DNA of 64,000 bases from Neorhizobium vignae (GTDB lineage Bacteria > Pseudomonadota > Alphaproteobacteria > Rhizobiales > Rhizobiaceae). Under the pieces are notes generated by a model, which worked only from the letters and a program-made list of their open reading frames with translations, was not told the origin of the DNA and ran no database searches. This document shows, piece by piece, positions 30,146 through 40,656 of this stretch (positions are counted from its first letter, which is position 1; every line of letters starts with the position of its first letter). The stretch is taken from contig NZ_JNNU01000004.1 in assembly GCF_000732195.1 (NCBI RefSeq), positions 124,001 through 188,000 of the forward strand, given 5' to 3'. The position numbers and the translations under genes are program-made.

Positions 30146-31246
30146 TCAGATAACCGGTTCTACCGGTGCGAGCTTTGCCTCGGCCGGAACGTGGCCCGGC
30201 AGGCGCTTGCCCGTATCGATCGAGAAGAAGTGCAGGCGCTTGGCATCGACGGCGATACGCATGTCCGGGGAAAGCGCGATTTCCGGCGAAACGGCGGCGG
30301 TGATCTGCTGGTCACCCACCGTGCCGTGGATCAGGCGCTGGGCACCCAGTTCCTCGGTGTATTCGAGTCGGAAGGGCAGAGCCTCCTCGTCGTCGCGGGC
30401 GATGCGCAGATCCTCGGCGCGGACGCCGACGGTGACGGCACCGGAGGTCGGCGCGAAACCGTTGAGGGCGACCATCGCCGGGCCGATCGCCAGCTTGTCG
30501 CCATGCAGCTCGCCCTTGACGAGGTTCATGGCCGGCGAGCCGATGAAGCTTGCAACGAAGGTGGAGGCCGGCGCGTGATAGACTTCCAGCGGTGCACCGA
30601 TCTGCTCGATCTGGCCGCCGTTCAGGACGACGAGGCGGTCGGCGAGCGTCATGGCTTCGAGCTGGTCGTGGGTGACGTAAATAGATGTGGTGCCGAGGCG
30701 GCGCTGCAGGCGCTTGATCTCGCCGCGCATGGAAACACGCAGCTTGGCATCGAGATTGGAGAGCGGCTCGTCGAACAGGAAGGCGGCCGGCTTGCGGACG
30801 ATGGCGCGGCCCATGGCGACACGCTGGCGCTGGCCACCGGACAGCGCGCGGGGCTTGCGTTCCAGATACTGGGTGATCTCCAGCATGCGGGCAGCTTCGG
30901 CGACGCGGGCGTCGATCTCGGCTTTCGGCGTGCCGCGGTTCTTCAGGCCGTAGGCGAGATTGTTGTAGACGGTCATATGCGGATAGAGCGCATAGTTCTG
31001 GAACACCATGGCGATATCGCGATCAGCCGGTTCGACATTGTTGACGACCCTGCTGCCGATCTTCACTTCGCCTTCGGAAATGGTCTCCAGCCCGGCGACC
31101 ATGCGCAGGAGCGTGGACTTGCCGCAACCCGACGGGCCCACCAGCACGATGAACTCGCCGTCGGCGATGTTCAGTTTGATATCGGTAACCGCGCGCACGC
31201 CGCCCGAATAAACCTTGCCGACGCCTTCGACATCGATGGAAGCCAT
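30146..31246 (-). CDS. ugpC: sn-Glycerol-3-phosphate ABC transporter ATP-binding protein UgpC
   Basis: UgpC is the cytoplasmic ATPase of the UgpBAEC importer. The 366-residue MalK/UgpC-type protein has Walker [15 protein letters not shown] (about residues 34-47), signature [18 protein letters not shown], Walker [17 protein letters not shown] and the switch His in [12 protein letters not shown]-terminal TOBE regulatory domain starts at about residue 235. GGAGA stands before the ATG. The gene begins 2 bp after the ugpE stop and is the last of the operon. Confidence 0.94.
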   Translation of the reverse strand: MASIDVEGVGKVYSGGVRAVTDIKLNIADGEFIVLVGPSGCGKSTLLRMVAGLETISEGEVKIGSRVVNNVEPADRDIAMVFQNYALYPHMTVYNNLAYGLKNRGTPKAEIDARVAEAARMLEITQYLERKPRALSGGQRQRVAMGRAIVRKPAAFLFDEPLSNLDAKLRVSMRGEIKRLQRRLGTTSIYVTHDQLEAMTLADRLVVLNGGQIEQIGAPLEVYHAPASTFVASFIGSPAMNLVKGELHGDKLAIGPAMVALNGFAPTSGAVTVGVRAEDLRIARDDEEALPFRLEYTEELGAQRLIHGTVGDQQITAAVSPEIALSPDMRIAVDAKRLHFFSIDTGKRLPGHVPAEAKLAPVEPVI

Positions 31247-31248
31247 TG

Positions 31249-32097
31249 TTATTTCTCCGTTTCAACCAGGCCTTTGACGAACAGGCGCTGCATGAAGATG
31301 ATGACGAGGACAGGCGGCAGACCCGCCAGGATGACTCCGGCCATCACCAGGTTCCACTGGTTGTCGCCATCCAGCACACTGGCGAGGCGCTTGATGCCCA
31401 TGACGACGGTGTAATATTGCGGCTCGGTGGTGATCAGCATCGGCCAGAGATACTGGTTCCAGCCGTAGATGAACATGATGATAAAAAGTGCGGCGATATT
31501 GGTGCGCGATAGCGGCAGAAGGATATCGCGGAAAAATTTCATCGGACCAGCGCCATCGACGCGGGCGGCCTCCATCATCTCCTCCGGCACCGTCAGGAAG
31601 AACTGGCGGAACAGGAAGGTCGCCGTCGCAGAGGCGATGACCGGGATGACGAGGCCGGAATAGGAATTCAACATGCCGAGATCGGCGACCACCTTGTAAG
31701 TCGGCAGGATGCGCACTTCCACCGGCAGCATCAGCGTCATGAAGATCAGCCAGAAGGCCGGTACCCGCAGCGGAAAGCGGAAATAGACGATCGCAAAAGC
31801 CGAGATGATCGAGATGGCGATCTTGCCGACCGCGATCATGATCGCCATCGCCAGGCTGTTTCCCAGCATCAGAAGGAAGGGCGGCGCGCCGGCAGTCGAT
31901 TCACCGGTGCCGAGCAGATAGCCATAGTTCGCCGAGAACTGGTCGCCGGGCAGCAACGGAACGATGCCGCTCATGAAATCCGTCGGACCATGGGTCGAAG
32001 CAATGAAGGCGAGGTAGACGGGGAAGACTACCGTCAGGACGCCGAGAATGAGGACCAGGTGGGTCAGGAAATTCAGGAAGGGGCGGTTCTCGACCAT
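31249..32097 (-). CDS. ugpE: sn-Glycerol-3-phosphate ABC transporter permease UgpE
   Basis: UgpE is one of two inner-membrane permeases of the Ugp importer. The 282-residue product has about six membrane helices. The EAA loop, which docks the ATPase, reads [21 protein letters not shown] (about residues 182-202, split at the conserved glycine). The ATG at 32097 is supported by TGAGGT upstream. A TTG at 32109 would overlap the ugpA stop and lacks a site. It lies 8 bp after ugpA. Confidence 0.93.
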   Translation of the reverse strand: MVENRPFLNFLTHLVLILGVLTVVFPVYLAFIASTHGPTDFMSGIVPLLPGDQFSANYGYLLGTGESTAGAPPFLLMLGNSLAMAIMIAVGKIAISIISAFAIVYFRFPLRVPAFWLIFMTLMLPVEVRILPTYKVVADLGMLNSYSGLVIPVIASATATFLFRQFFLTVPEEMMEAARVDGAGPMKFFRDILLPLSRTNIAALFIIMFIYGWNQYLWPMLITTEPQYYTVVMGIKRLASVLDGDNQWNLVMAGVILAGLPPVLVIIFMQRLFVKGLVETEK

Positions 32098-32105
32098 CGT
32101 AAACC

Positions 32106-32990
32106 TCAATACTGCACTTTGCGCTCGATCCAGCGGAACTGGACGACGGTGAGAACAACCACGATCAGCATCAGGATGACCGACTGCGCGGCGGATGGGC
32201 CAAGGTTCAGGCCGATAAAACCGTCCGCATAGACCTTGTAGACCAGAATATTGGTGGACTGTGACGGGCCACCCGAGGTGGTGGCATCGACGATGCCGAA
32301 CGTGTCGAACATCGCGTAGGTGATGTTGATGACCGCGAGGAAGAAGGTCGTCGGCGACAGCAGCGGGAAGACCACGGTCCAGAACCGCTTGAACGGACCC
32401 GCGCCATCAATGGCAGCAGCCTCGGTCAGAGATTGCGGCACGGACTGCAGACCAGCCACGAAGAACAGGAAATTGTAGGAAATCTGTTTCCATGCGGCGG
32501 CGATGATGATCAGCACCATGGCGTCGCCGGTATGAAGACGATGGTTCCATTCGTATCCGAGGAAGCTCAGGAGATAGGGAATAATGCCGACGCTGGGATT
32601 GAACATGAACCACCAGAGCAGACCGGCAGCCGCAGGCGCCACCGCGTAGGGCCAGACCAGCAAGGTCGTGTAGAACCGGCCTGAGCGCAGTACGCGATTG
32701 ACGCACACCGCGAAAAGCAGAGACAGGCCCATCGACAGAACCGTCACGCCGACGGAGAAGACGAAAGTCGCTCCGAGCGCATTGAGATAGTCGGGATCGT
32801 CCAACAAACGCGTATAATTCGCAAACCAGACGAAGGTCGCCTTCAGGCCGAACGGGTCCTGGCGCAGAAACGACTGCCAGATTGCCTGAGCGGCTGGCCA
32901 TACAAAAAAGATGAGCGTGATGATCAGCTGCGGCGCGAGCAGGAAATAAGGCAGGACGCGGCTGTGAAAAACGGTGCGCTTGGTTTGCAT
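32106..32990 (-). CDS. ugpA: sn-Glycerol-3-phosphate ABC transporter permease UgpA
   Basis: UgpA pairs with UgpE to form the membrane channel. The 294-residue protein has six predicted helices, for example FLLAPQLIITLIFFVWPAA (about residues 17-35). Its EAA loop is LTEAAAIDGAGPFKRFWTVVF (positions about 201-220 in the core). The ATG at 32990 has only a weak ribosome site. A GC hairpin at 33013-33037 separates it from ugpB, a typical device for making more binding protein than permease. Confidence 0.93.
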   Translation of the reverse strand: MQTKRTVFHSRVLPYFLLAPQLIITLIFFVWPAAQAIWQSFLRQDPFGLKATFVWFANYTRLLDDPDYLNALGATFVFSVGVTVLSMGLSLLFAVCVNRVLRSGRFYTTLLVWPYAVAPAAAGLLWWFMFNPSVGIIPYLLSFLGYEWNHRLHTGDAMVLIIIAAAWKQISYNFLFFVAGLQSVPQSLTEAAAIDGAGPFKRFWTVVFPLLSPTTFFLAVINITYAMFDTFGIVDATTSGGPSQSTNILVYKVYADGFIGLNLGPSAAQSVILMLIVVVLTVVQFRWIERKVQY

Positions 32991-33012
32991 GGCGAGGCGT
33001 GCCCAAGGAAAT

Positions 33013-33037
33013 GCCCTCCCCGGGGATCGGGAAGGGC
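33013..33037 (-). terminator. Intercistronic hairpin between ugpB and ugpA
   Basis: GCCCTCCCC (33013-33021) pairs with GGGAAGGGC (33029-33037) with one mismatch and a 7-nt loop, and there is no following T-run. Such structures after a binding-protein gene usually protect the upstream mRNA and reduce downstream expression. That role is inferred. Confidence 0.55.
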
Positions 33038-33056
33038 TTGAGGATTAAGGCGAGGC

Positions 33057-34385
33057 TCAGTTCGAATTCGAAGCTTCGAATTCGCGCAGGATGGCGTTGC
33101 CAGCCTTGGCAGCATCGTCGAGAGCCTGCTGGCCGGTCTTCTTGCCGGACAGGACGGCTTCGAACTGCTGGTCGATCAGATCGCGGATCTGCGTCAGGTT
33201 GCCGAAGCGAAGGCCCTTGGAGTTATCGGTCGGGGTGCCGCGGGTGATCTGCTTGATGGCGATGTCGGAACCCGGGGTCTTTTCATAATAGCCCTGCTTC
33301 TGACCAAGCTCGTAAGCAGCGTTGGTGATCGGCAGATAACCGGTGGACTGGTGCCAGTCAGCCTGAACTTCCGGCTTGGAGAGGTAGGTGAAGAACTTGG
33401 CAACGCCCTTGTAGACGTCGGGGTTCTTCTGACCGTTCAGGGTCCAGAGCGTGGCGCCGCCGATGATCGAGTTCTTCGGCTCCTTGGTGACGGTGTCGTC
33501 GTAAGGCATCGGCGCGAAGCCGACCTTGAAGCCCTTGGCATTGTTGATGACGCCGGCGCGAGAGGCGGAAGAGCCCATGTAGATGGCGCACTGTTGCGCG
33601 TAGAACATCGGAGCCGTTTCAGCGCCGCCGCCCGGGCCGCCATACTTGAAAACCTTGGCATCCTGCTGCTTCTTCAGGTTATCCCAGAATGCAGCCTGTT
33701 CCTTGCCGTTGAACTTGAATTCGGTCTTCAGGCCGCCAAAGCCGTTCTGAAGCGTGCCATAGGGCAGGTTCTGGATGGCGGAGTAGTTTTCGAGACCGAC
33801 CCAGGTCGCAGCGTAGGACAGCGTGAAGCCGCAGGCAGCCGCGCCGGAATCGACGATCTTCTTGCCCATGGCGGCAAGTTCGGCCCAGGTCTTCGGGGCA
33901 ACTTCCGGATCAAGGCCAGCCTTCTGGAAGACGTCCTTGTTATAGTACATGATCGGCGTCGAGGAGTTGAAAGGCATCGACAGGATGTTGCCCTGTGCGT
34001 CCGAATAATAACCGACGACCGGGGCGAGGAAGCCCTTCGGATCCCACGGCTCCTTGTTGTCGGCCATCAGCTTGTAGACCGGGTAGACAGCGCCCTTGGC
34101 GGCCATCATCGTGCCGGTGCCGACTTCGAAGACCTGAACGATCGCAGGCTGCTGGCCAGCGCGGAAGGCGGCGATAGCGGCGGTCAGGGTTTCGGGATAG
34201 GTGCCCTTGAAGACCGGAACGACCTTGTAGTCGCTCTGGCTCTCGTTGAACTTCTGAGCAACTTCTTCGAGCTTCTTGCCGAGCTCGCCGCCCATGGCAT
34301 GCCACCAGGTGACTTCGGTCGCGGCAAGCGACGAGGTCGCGGACAGAGCGACCGCGATCGCGGCCATCGAAAGCTTTTTGAACAT
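33057..34385 (-). CDS. ugpB: sn-Glycerol-3-phosphate-binding periplasmic protein UgpB
   Basis: UgpB captures glycerol-3-phosphate (and glycerophosphodiesters in studied members) in the periplasm. The 442-residue product has a signal peptide (MFKKLSMAAIAVALSATSSLA) and starts the mature part with TEVTWWHAMGGELGKKLEE. The family fragments FNESQSDYKVVPVFKGTYPE, MPFNSSTPIMYYNKDVF and NLPYGTLQNGFGG are present. GAGAGGAC precedes the ATG. It is the first gene of ugpBAEC and stands behind PHO-box-like repeats, so phosphate starvation probably induces it. Confidence 0.95.
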   Translation of the reverse strand: MFKKLSMAAIAVALSATSSLAATEVTWWHAMGGELGKKLEEVAQKFNESQSDYKVVPVFKGTYPETLTAAIAAFRAGQQPAIVQVFEVGTGTMMAAKGAVYPVYKLMADNKEPWDPKGFLAPVVGYYSDAQGNILSMPFNSSTPIMYYNKDVFQKAGLDPEVAPKTWAELAAMGKKIVDSGAAACGFTLSYAATWVGLENYSAIQNLPYGTLQNGFGGLKTEFKFNGKEQAAFWDNLKKQQDAKVFKYGGPGGGAETAPMFYAQQCAIYMGSSASRAGVINNAKGFKVGFAPMPYDDTVTKEPKNSIIGGATLWTLNGQKNPDVYKGVAKFFTYLSKPEVQADWHQSTGYLPITNAAYELGQKQGYYEKTPGSDIAIKQITRGTPTDNSKGLRFGNLTQIRDLIDQQFEAVLSGKKTGQQALDDAAKAGNAILREFEASNSN

Positions 34386-34437
34386 TTGAACGTCCTCTCC
34401 ACCTTTGTTGGGGTGAGGACCGCAATAGGGCCAGGCT

Positions 34438-34477
34438 GTGACAGGCCCTTAACAGTTTTACGTCAGAAATATTACAT
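34438..34477 (-). promoter_or_regulatory. PHO-box array upstream of ugpB
   Basis: On the minus strand four 7-mers recur at 11-bp intervals: ATGTAAT, CTGACGT, CTGTTAA and CTGTCAC, with 4-bp spacers ATTT, AAAA and GGGC. The PhoB half-site consensus is CTGTCAT with 4-bp spacing. The last two units match best (5 and 6 of 7). The array ends 52 bp before the ugpB ATG, where PhoB would replace the -35 element, and a possible -10 (CCTATT) lies about 11 bp downstream. Confidence 0.75.
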
Positions 34478-34508
34478 TGCACACCTATGCAACAATTTCA
34501 CATCAACG

Positions 34509-34878
34509 TCAGAAAGCATTCGCAAATTGCCGCGGCAGACGGCCCGGAAGCACCGCGATCACATCGTAACGCCGAGACAATCTCGCGGCATCCTGCCGCT
34601 TTGAAAGCCAGAGGTCGCTTGCGGCTCGAATTCGGTTCTGGGTGGCGTAACCGACGGCGTCGATCGCCTCCTGTTCGCCGATCCGCGCTTTCACCTCGAC
34701 AAAGGCCACCAGATCACCTTTGCGGACGATCAGATCGATTTCCCCGAGCTTGGTGCGGTAACGGATCGCCAGAACTCGATAGCCTTTGACCAGGAGATAA
34801 AGCGCGGCGAGATATTCCGAGACATGGCCCCATCGCTGGGCCTTCTGCCGTTCGACTTTGCGGCGTTTCAGACCTGGG

Positions 34879-34892
<14 letters not shown>
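34509..34892 (-). CDS. YraN/UPF0102 family nuclease-like protein
   Basis: A 127-residue protein of the UPF0102 (YraN) family, with a restriction-endonuclease-like fold. GHVSEYLAALYLLVKGYRVLAIRYRTKLGEIDLIVRKG (about residues 22-59, read as two halves) and FVEVKAR supply the E-xn-D-xn-ExK pattern. The GTG start has GAGG upstream and overlaps rsmI by 14 bp, so translation is coupled. The biological role is not established. Confidence 0.9.
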
Positions 34893-35796
<904 letters not shown>

Positions 35797-36066
35797 GGGG
35801 CGTCACGCGCAGATGGATGGTCATGAGCCTTTATGGGCAAGCCGACCGGCTTCGGCAAGTAACGCGCAAGCTGTTGAGAACGCATATTTTCTGTGTGCAG
35901 TCCGTGAGACAGATGTGAAATGACTTGCTAACGCCTTGTTCACCTCTTGCTTTTCGAACGGGTTGTCTGCCATTTTGCCCGTCCACATCATCCGGCTGGT
36001 CCAAAGCCGGCAGAATATCAGGGGTCCGGCCCTGCCGGATCGCCACGGTCGAAAGCGATAGCGTCC

Positions 36067-37185
36067 ATGCGTATTACTCTTGAGCGGTCCAACCTTCTGA
36101 AGTCGCTGAACCACGTGCATCGCGTGGTGGAGCGGCGGAACACGATCCCGATCCTTTCCAACGTGCTGATGCGCGCCTCCGGCGCCAGCCTCGACCTGAA
36201 GGCCACCGACCTCGATCTCGAAATCACCGAGGTTCTGCCCGCCATGGTCGAGACTGCCGGAGCCACGACGGTTCCGGCGCACCTGCTTTATGAAATCGTC
36301 CGCAAGCTGCCGGACGGTTCCGAGGTGCTGCTCGCCACCAACCCGGACGGCGGCTCGATGACGGTTCAATCCGGCCGCTCGAAGTTCTCGCTGCAGTGCC
36401 TGCCGGAATCGGACTTCCCGGATCTCACCGCCGGCAGCTTCACGCATACGTTCAAGCTGAAGGCGACCGATCTGAAAATGCTGATCGACCGCACCCAGTT
36501 CGCGATCTCCACCGAGGAGACCCGCTATTACCTGAACGGCATCTTCTTCCACACGATCGAAGCCGACGGGGACCTGAAGCTTCGCGCGGTCGCGACCGAC
36601 GGTCACCGCCTGGCGCGCGCCGATGTACAGGCACCATCGGGCTCGGAGGGAATGCCGGGCATCATCATTCCCCGCAAGACGGTCGGCGAGCTGCAGAAGC
36701 TGGTCGACGATCCGGAAGCGGCTGTCACGATCGAGGTTTCGGACGCCAAGATCCGCGTCACAATCGGTTCCGTCGTGATGACCTCGAAGCTGATCGACGG
36801 CACTTTCCCGGACTACCAGCGGGTCATCCCGACCGGCAACGACAAGGAAATGCGCGTCGACTGCCAGAGCTTTACCAGGGCCGTCGACCGCGTCTCGACC
36901 ATTTCCTCCGAACGGGGCCGCGCTGTGAAACTGTCCCTGACCGACGGCCAGCTGATGCTGACGGTCAACAACCCGGATTCTGGCAGCGCCACGGAAGAAG
37001 TTGCGGTCGGTTATGACAATGATCCGATGGAAATCGGCTTCAACGCCAAATACCTGCTCGACATTACCGCCCAGCTTTCGGGTGACGACGCGATCTTCAT
37101 GCTGGCGGATGCCGGTTCTCCGACATTGGTGCGCGACACGGCGGGCGACGATGCCCTCTATGTGTTGATGCCGATGCGCGTCTAA
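36067..37185 (+). CDS. dnaN: DNA polymerase III subunit beta (sliding clamp)
   Basis: DnaN is the ring-shaped processivity clamp. The 372-residue product begins MRITLERSNLLKSLNHVHRVVE and contains three clamp domains, with NTIPILSNVLM near residue 27, EFAISTEETRYYLNG-like RTQFAISTEETRYYLNG in the middle and the terminal DDALYVLMPMRV, typical of DnaN ends. The ATG at 36067 starts the conserved region. Upstream in-frame codons do not resemble DnaN. A strong terminator follows. In this genome dnaN is far from dnaA. Confidence 0.97.
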   Translation: MRITLERSNLLKSLNHVHRVVERRNTIPILSNVLMRASGASLDLKATDLDLEITEVLPAMVETAGATTVPAHLLYEIVRKLPDGSEVLLATNPDGGSMTVQSGRSKFSLQCLPESDFPDLTAGSFTHTFKLKATDLKMLIDRTQFAISTEETRYYLNGIFFHTIEADGDLKLRAVATDGHRLARADVQAPSGSEGMPGIIIPRKTVGELQKLVDDPEAAVTIEVSDAKIRVTIGSVVMTSKLIDGTFPDYQRVIPTGNDKEMRVDCQSFTRAVDRVSTISSERGRAVKLSLTDGQLMLTVNNPDSGSATEEVAVGYDNDPMEIGFNAKYLLDITAQLSGDDAIFMLADAGSPTLVRDTAGDDALYVLMPMRV

Positions 37186-37192
37186 ATCATTG

Positions 37193-37223
37193 AGGCGGCT
37201 GGAAAACTCCAGCCGCCTTTTTC
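37193..37223 (+). terminator. Rho-independent terminator of dnaN
   Basis: AGGCGGCTGGA (37193-37203) and TCCAGCCGCCT (37208-37218) form a perfect 11-bp stem with an AAAC-type 4-nt loop followed by TTTTT, 8 bp after the dnaN stop. Confidence 0.92.
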
Positions 37224-37303
37224 ATGCGGTTTTCCCGGTGCGACATTTTTCCTTGCTTTTGCGGCATTGGGGTTCCACATGGGGCAAAAGGAGAGGATAA
37301 AAA

Positions 37304-37897
37304 ATGGAACTGCGCTTGAAGGAGCGGCTCGGCCGCAAGTTCGATGATGAGATCCGGTTCTTCAAGGGTTGGATCGATGGCCCGAAACGGGTCGGCGCAA
37401 TCTGCCCCACCTCCTCCGTCACCGCCAAACGCATGGCAAGCGTCATCGACACGGCCTCCGGCCTGCCCGTCCTCGAACTCGGACCCGGCACCGGCATCAT
37501 CACCAAGGCGATCCTGAAGCACGGCGTCTCGCCGGAAAACCTGGTCTCGATCGAATATTCGACCGATTTCTTCCAGCACCTTGTCCGCACCTATCCGGGT
37601 GTCAACTTCATCAACGGCGATGCCTTCGACCTCAAGCGCACGCTCGGCGCCCTGAAGGACAAGACCTTCGACAGCGTTATTTCGGCAATCCCGCTTCTGA
37701 GCTTCCCGATGGAGCGCCGCATCGCGCTGCTCGAAGACCTGCTCGACCGCATCCCGGCCGGCCGGCCCGTGATGCAGATCACCTACGGCCCCGTCTCGCC
37801 GATCATCGCCCAGCCCGACCGCTACCGGATCAAGCATTATGACTTCGTGGTCCGCAACATCCCGCCGGCGCAGCTCTGGACCTATAGCCGCGGCTGA
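37304..37897 (+). CDS. pmtA: Phosphatidylethanolamine N-methyltransferase PmtA (rhizobial type)
   Basis: PmtA uses SAM to methylate phosphatidylethanolamine stepwise toward phosphatidylcholine, a major rhizobial membrane lipid. The 197-residue product looks like the Sinorhizobium-type PmtA: FFKGWIDGPKRVGAICPTSS near the N-terminus, SAM motif VLELGPGTGIITKAIL (about residues 55-70), then VISAIPLLSFPMERRIALL. AGGAGAGG lies 7 nt before the ATG. The next gene starts 2 bp after the stop and pyrF overlaps that one, so pmtA leads a three-gene operon. Confidence 0.9.
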   Translation: MELRLKERLGRKFDDEIRFFKGWIDGPKRVGAICPTSSVTAKRMASVIDTASGLPVLELGPGTGIITKAILKHGVSPENLVSIEYSTDFFQHLVRTYPGVNFINGDAFDLKRTLGALKDKTFDSVISAIPLLSFPMERRIALLEDLLDRIPAGRPVMQITYGPVSPIIAQPDRYRIKHYDFVVRNIPPAQLWTYSRG

Positions 37898-37899
37898 CC

Positions 37900-38493
37900 A
37901 TGACATTCGGTCTCTATATCACCCATCCGCAGGTCCGTATCGATCCGGAGATTCCGGTGCCTCAATGGGGACTTTCGGATGTCGGCGCGGCCCGTGCCCG
38001 TGAGGCCGCACAGTCCGACTGGGCAAAAAAACTCGGCCGGATTATTTCCAGCGACGAGGTGAAAGCGATAGAGACCGCCGGGATCATAGCCGCCGCCTCC
38101 GGGATTTCGGTCGAGATCGCGCACGACACCCATGAGAACGACCGCTCGGCGACCGGGTTTCTGCCGCCGCCGCAGTTCGAGGATGCGGCCAACTGGTTCT
38201 TTGCCCATCCGGAGGAGAGCTTCAAAGGCTGGGAGCGCGCCGTGGACGCGCAGAGCCGCATCGTTTCGGCGGTCACCAAAATTCTCGCCGATCACGATCC
38301 ACACGTGCCGATCGCCTTCGTTGGCCATGGCGGAGTGGGCACGCTGTTGAAATGCCATCTCACCGGCTCGCCGATCGCCCGCGACCGCGACCAGCCGGGT
38401 GGCGGCGGAAATCTCTTCTGCTTCACCCTTGCAGATCGAACTGTCTCATGCGACTGGACGCCCATCGAAAAATGGGAAGGGTTCCAGGCATGA
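37900..38493 (+). CDS. Histidine-phosphatase-like protein with altered RHG motif
   Basis: A 197-residue protein with the outline of the phosphoglycerate-mutase/histidine-phosphatase fold. [12 protein letters not shown] stands where LxxRHGxT is expected, so His is kept but Arg and Gly are not. [13 protein letters not shown] follows as in family members. [13 protein letters not shown] aligns with the usual SxLxRAxETA but lacks Arg. [12 protein letters not shown] supplies the second catalytic His. Loss of two phosphate-binding arginines suggests altered or lost phosphatase activity. It lies 2 bp after pmtA and its TGA overlaps the pyrF ATG. Confidence 0.8.
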   Translation: MTFGLYITHPQVRIDPEIPVPQWGLSDVGAARAREAAQSDWAKKLGRIISSDEVKAIETAGIIAAASGISVEIAHDTHENDRSATGFLPPPQFEDAANWFFAHPEESFKGWERAVDAQSRIVSAVTKILADHDPHVPIAFVGHGGVGTLLKCHLTGSPIARDRDQPGGGGNLFCFTLADRTVSCDWTPIEKWEGFQA

Positions 38494-39182
38494 ACGCTCG
38501 TGATCGCCTCATCGTAGGCCTCGACATTCCGACCATCGGCGAAGCCGAAAAGATGGTCTCCACGCTCGGCGACACCGTTTCTTTCTACAAGATCGGCTAT
38601 CAGCTTGTTTTCGCCGGCGGTCTCGAACTTGCCCGCGATCTTGCGAAGGATGGCAAAAAAGTCTTCCTCGACATGAAACTCCTCGACATCGACAACACGG
38701 TCGCGAAGGGCGTCGAGAACATCGTCAAGATGGGCGTGACCATGCTCACCCTGCACGCCTATCCGAAGGCGATGCGCGCCGCCGTCGAGGCTGCGAAGGG
38801 TTCCGAGCTCTGCCTGCTCGCGGTCACCGTTCTGACCTCGATGGACGAGACGGACCTTGTGGATGCTGGTTACGAATACGATCCGCATACGCTGGTTCTG
38901 CGCCGCTCGGAACAGGCACTGGCGGCGGGCATGGGCGGCATCGTTTGCTCGGCCGAGGAATCGGCTGCGGTCCGCAAGATCGTGGGCCCCGACATGGCGA
39001 TCGTCACGCCCGGCATCCGCCCCGCGGGTTCGGAAGCGGGCGACCAGAAGCGTGTCATGACACCTTCGGACGCATTGCGGGCCGGATCGAGCCATCTCGT
39101 CGTCGCCCGCCCGATCGTCAAGTCGCCCGATCCGAAAGCCTCGGCACAAGCGATCCTTGCCGAGATGCAGGGCGTGCTCTGA
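38490..39182 (+). CDS. pyrF: Orotidine 5'-phosphate decarboxylase
   Basis: PyrF converts OMP to UMP, the last step of de novo pyrimidine synthesis. The 230-residue TIM-barrel protein has [18 protein letters not shown] at the N-terminus, the catalytic [16 protein letters not shown] (about residues 60-75, Asp-Lys-x-x-Asp network), the [12 protein letters not shown] strand and [20 protein letters not shown] near the end. The ATG at 38490 overlaps the preceding stop by 4 bp (ATGA), showing translational coupling. Confidence 0.96.
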   Translation: MNARDRLIVGLDIPTIGEAEKMVSTLGDTVSFYKIGYQLVFAGGLELARDLAKDGKKVFLDMKLLDIDNTVAKGVENIVKMGVTMLTLHAYPKAMRAAVEAAKGSELCLLAVTVLTSMDETDLVDAGYEYDPHTLVLRRSEQALAAGMGGIVCSAEESAAVRKIVGPDMAIVTPGIRPAGSEAGDQKRVMTPSDALRAGSSHLVVARPIVKSPDPKASAQAILAEMQGVL

Positions 39183-39285
39183 AGCCATAGTGCGGCAGCG
39201 CCGGGAATGGCGCCGACCCCATTCTTGACTCGCCCGGGAATTTGCCTGAAGTCATCGCAACCGAAAACACATTGGAGGAGATACC

Positions 39286-39573
39286 ATGGCCAAGGGATAC
39301 TGGGTTGCCCGCGTCGATGTCCGCGACCCGGAACGCTACAAGGATTATATCGCTGCCGCCACGCCCGCCTTCGAGAAATACGGCGCCAATTTCCTCGCCC
39401 GTGGGGGCGCTATGGCGGCAATGGAGGGCAAGTCCCGCGCCCGCAACGTCATCATCGAATTCCCTTCGATGCAGGCCGCCATCGACTGCTACAATTCGCC
39501 CGAATATGCGATCGCCATCAAGATCCGCCAGGAAGTGGCTGATGGCGAAATCGTCGTCCTCGACGGCCTCTAA
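39286..39573 (+). CDS. DUF1330 family protein
   Basis: A 95-residue dimeric alpha-beta-barrel type protein. KGYWVARVDVRDPERYKDYI and NFLARGGAMAAMEGKSRARNVIIEFPS (about residues 35-61 in two strands), then YNSPEYAIAIKIRQE, are characteristic of DUF1330. No enzymatic role has been established for the family. GGAGGAG lies 6 nt before the ATG. It is 103 bp after pyrF and may be transcribed with it. Confidence 0.9.
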   Translation: MAKGYWVARVDVRDPERYKDYIAAATPAFEKYGANFLARGGAMAAMEGKSRARNVIIEFPSMQAAIDCYNSPEYAIAIKIRQEVADGEIVVLDGL

Positions 39574-39675
39574 GAACCGGTTATAGCGGGCGGTGCGGCA
39601 GTGGAGACACTTCCACCCGTGCCGCGATTCGGTTAAACAGCACTCATCTCGTCCCACAGGCTCCCGGAGCACGCC

Positions 39676-40656
39676 ATGACCATCAACAACCTTCCGCCGC
39701 TCGTCACCGTTTTCGGAGGATCGGGTTTCGTCGGCAGGCATGTGGTTCGTACGCTCGCCAAGCGCGGTTATCGCGTCCGGGTTGCCGTCCGCCGTCCAGA
39801 TCTCGCAGGCTTCCTGCTGCCGGCCGGCTATGTCGGACAGATCTCGTTGGTCCAGGCGAATCTTCGCTACCGCCAGTCGGTCCTAAAGGCCGTCGAAGGC
39901 GCTTCGCATGTGGTCAACTGCGTCGGCATCATGTTCGAGAGCGGCCGCAACACGTTCGACGCCGTCCAGGATTTTGGTGCTCGCGCGGTTGTCGATGCGG
40001 CACGTGCGGCCGGTGCCAAGCTTACCCATATTTCCGCGATCGGCGCCGATATCGATTCGGAATCGTCCTATGCCCGCAGCAAGGGTCGCGCCGAGGCGAC
40101 GATCCTCTCGACCCTGCCGGATGCCGTGATCCTGCGGCCGTCGATCGTCTTCGGCCCGGAAGACAGCTTCTTCAACAAGTTCGCCTCCATGGCCCGTACC
40201 TTCCCTGCCCTGCCGCTGATCGGCGGCGGCAAGACGAAGTTTCAGCCGGTCTATGTGGAGGACGTTGCCGAAACCGTCGCACGCTCGGTCGACGGCACGA
40301 TTGCATCCGGCAAGATCTATGAGCTGGGCGGCGGCGAGGTCATGACCTTCCGCCAGTGTCTCGAGACGATGTTGCGCGTCACCAATCGCAGCAATGCGCT
40401 CGTCTCTCTGCCCTTCGGCATCGCATCGCTGATCGGTAGCATCGCGTCTCTGATCCCCTTCGTCCAGCCGCCGATCACCAGCGACCAGGTGAAGCTGCTG
40501 AAGATCGACAACGTGGTTTCCGATGCCGCCATCACGGAAGGCCGCACGCTGCAGGGGATAGGCATCCGTCCGACGCTCGCCTCTTCGATCCTGCCATCCT
40601 ACCTTGTGCAGTACCGCCCGCAGGGCCAGTACACCGGTTCCGGCCGCGCCGCCTGA
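39676..40656 (+). CDS. NDUFA9-like atypical SDR (complex I NDUFA9 subunit family)
   Basis: A 326-residue NAD(P)-binding protein. The N-terminal Rossmann motif is VTVFGGSGFVGRHVVRTLAKRG (about residues 10-31, glycine pattern GxxGxxG). Later come VVNCVGIMFESGRNTFDAV, THISAIGADIDSESSYARSKGRAE and LRPSIVFGPEDSFFN. These match the bacterial relatives of the mitochondrial complex I accessory subunit NDUFA9. The YxxxK-like pair is YARSK. A complex I role is inferred from the family, as no nuo genes lie nearby. Confidence 0.88.
   Translation: MTINNLPPLVTVFGGSGFVGRHVVRTLAKRGYRVRVAVRRPDLAGFLLPAGYVGQISLVQANLRYRQSVLKAVEGASHVVNCVGIMFESGRNTFDAVQDFGARAVVDAARAAGAKLTHISAIGADIDSESSYARSKGRAEATILSTLPDAVILRPSIVFGPEDSFFNKFASMARTFPALPLIGGGKTKFQPVYVEDVAETVARSVDGTIASGKIYELGGGEVMTFRQCLETMLRVTNRSNALVSLPFGIASLIGSIASLIPFVQPPITSDQVKLLKIDNVVSDAAITEGRTLQGIGIRPTLASSILPSYLVQYRPQGQYTGSGRAA

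Noticed and set aside
39580..39640. Hairpin after the DUF1330 gene
   Set aside because: Several GC stems can be drawn but pairing is imperfect and no T-run follows.
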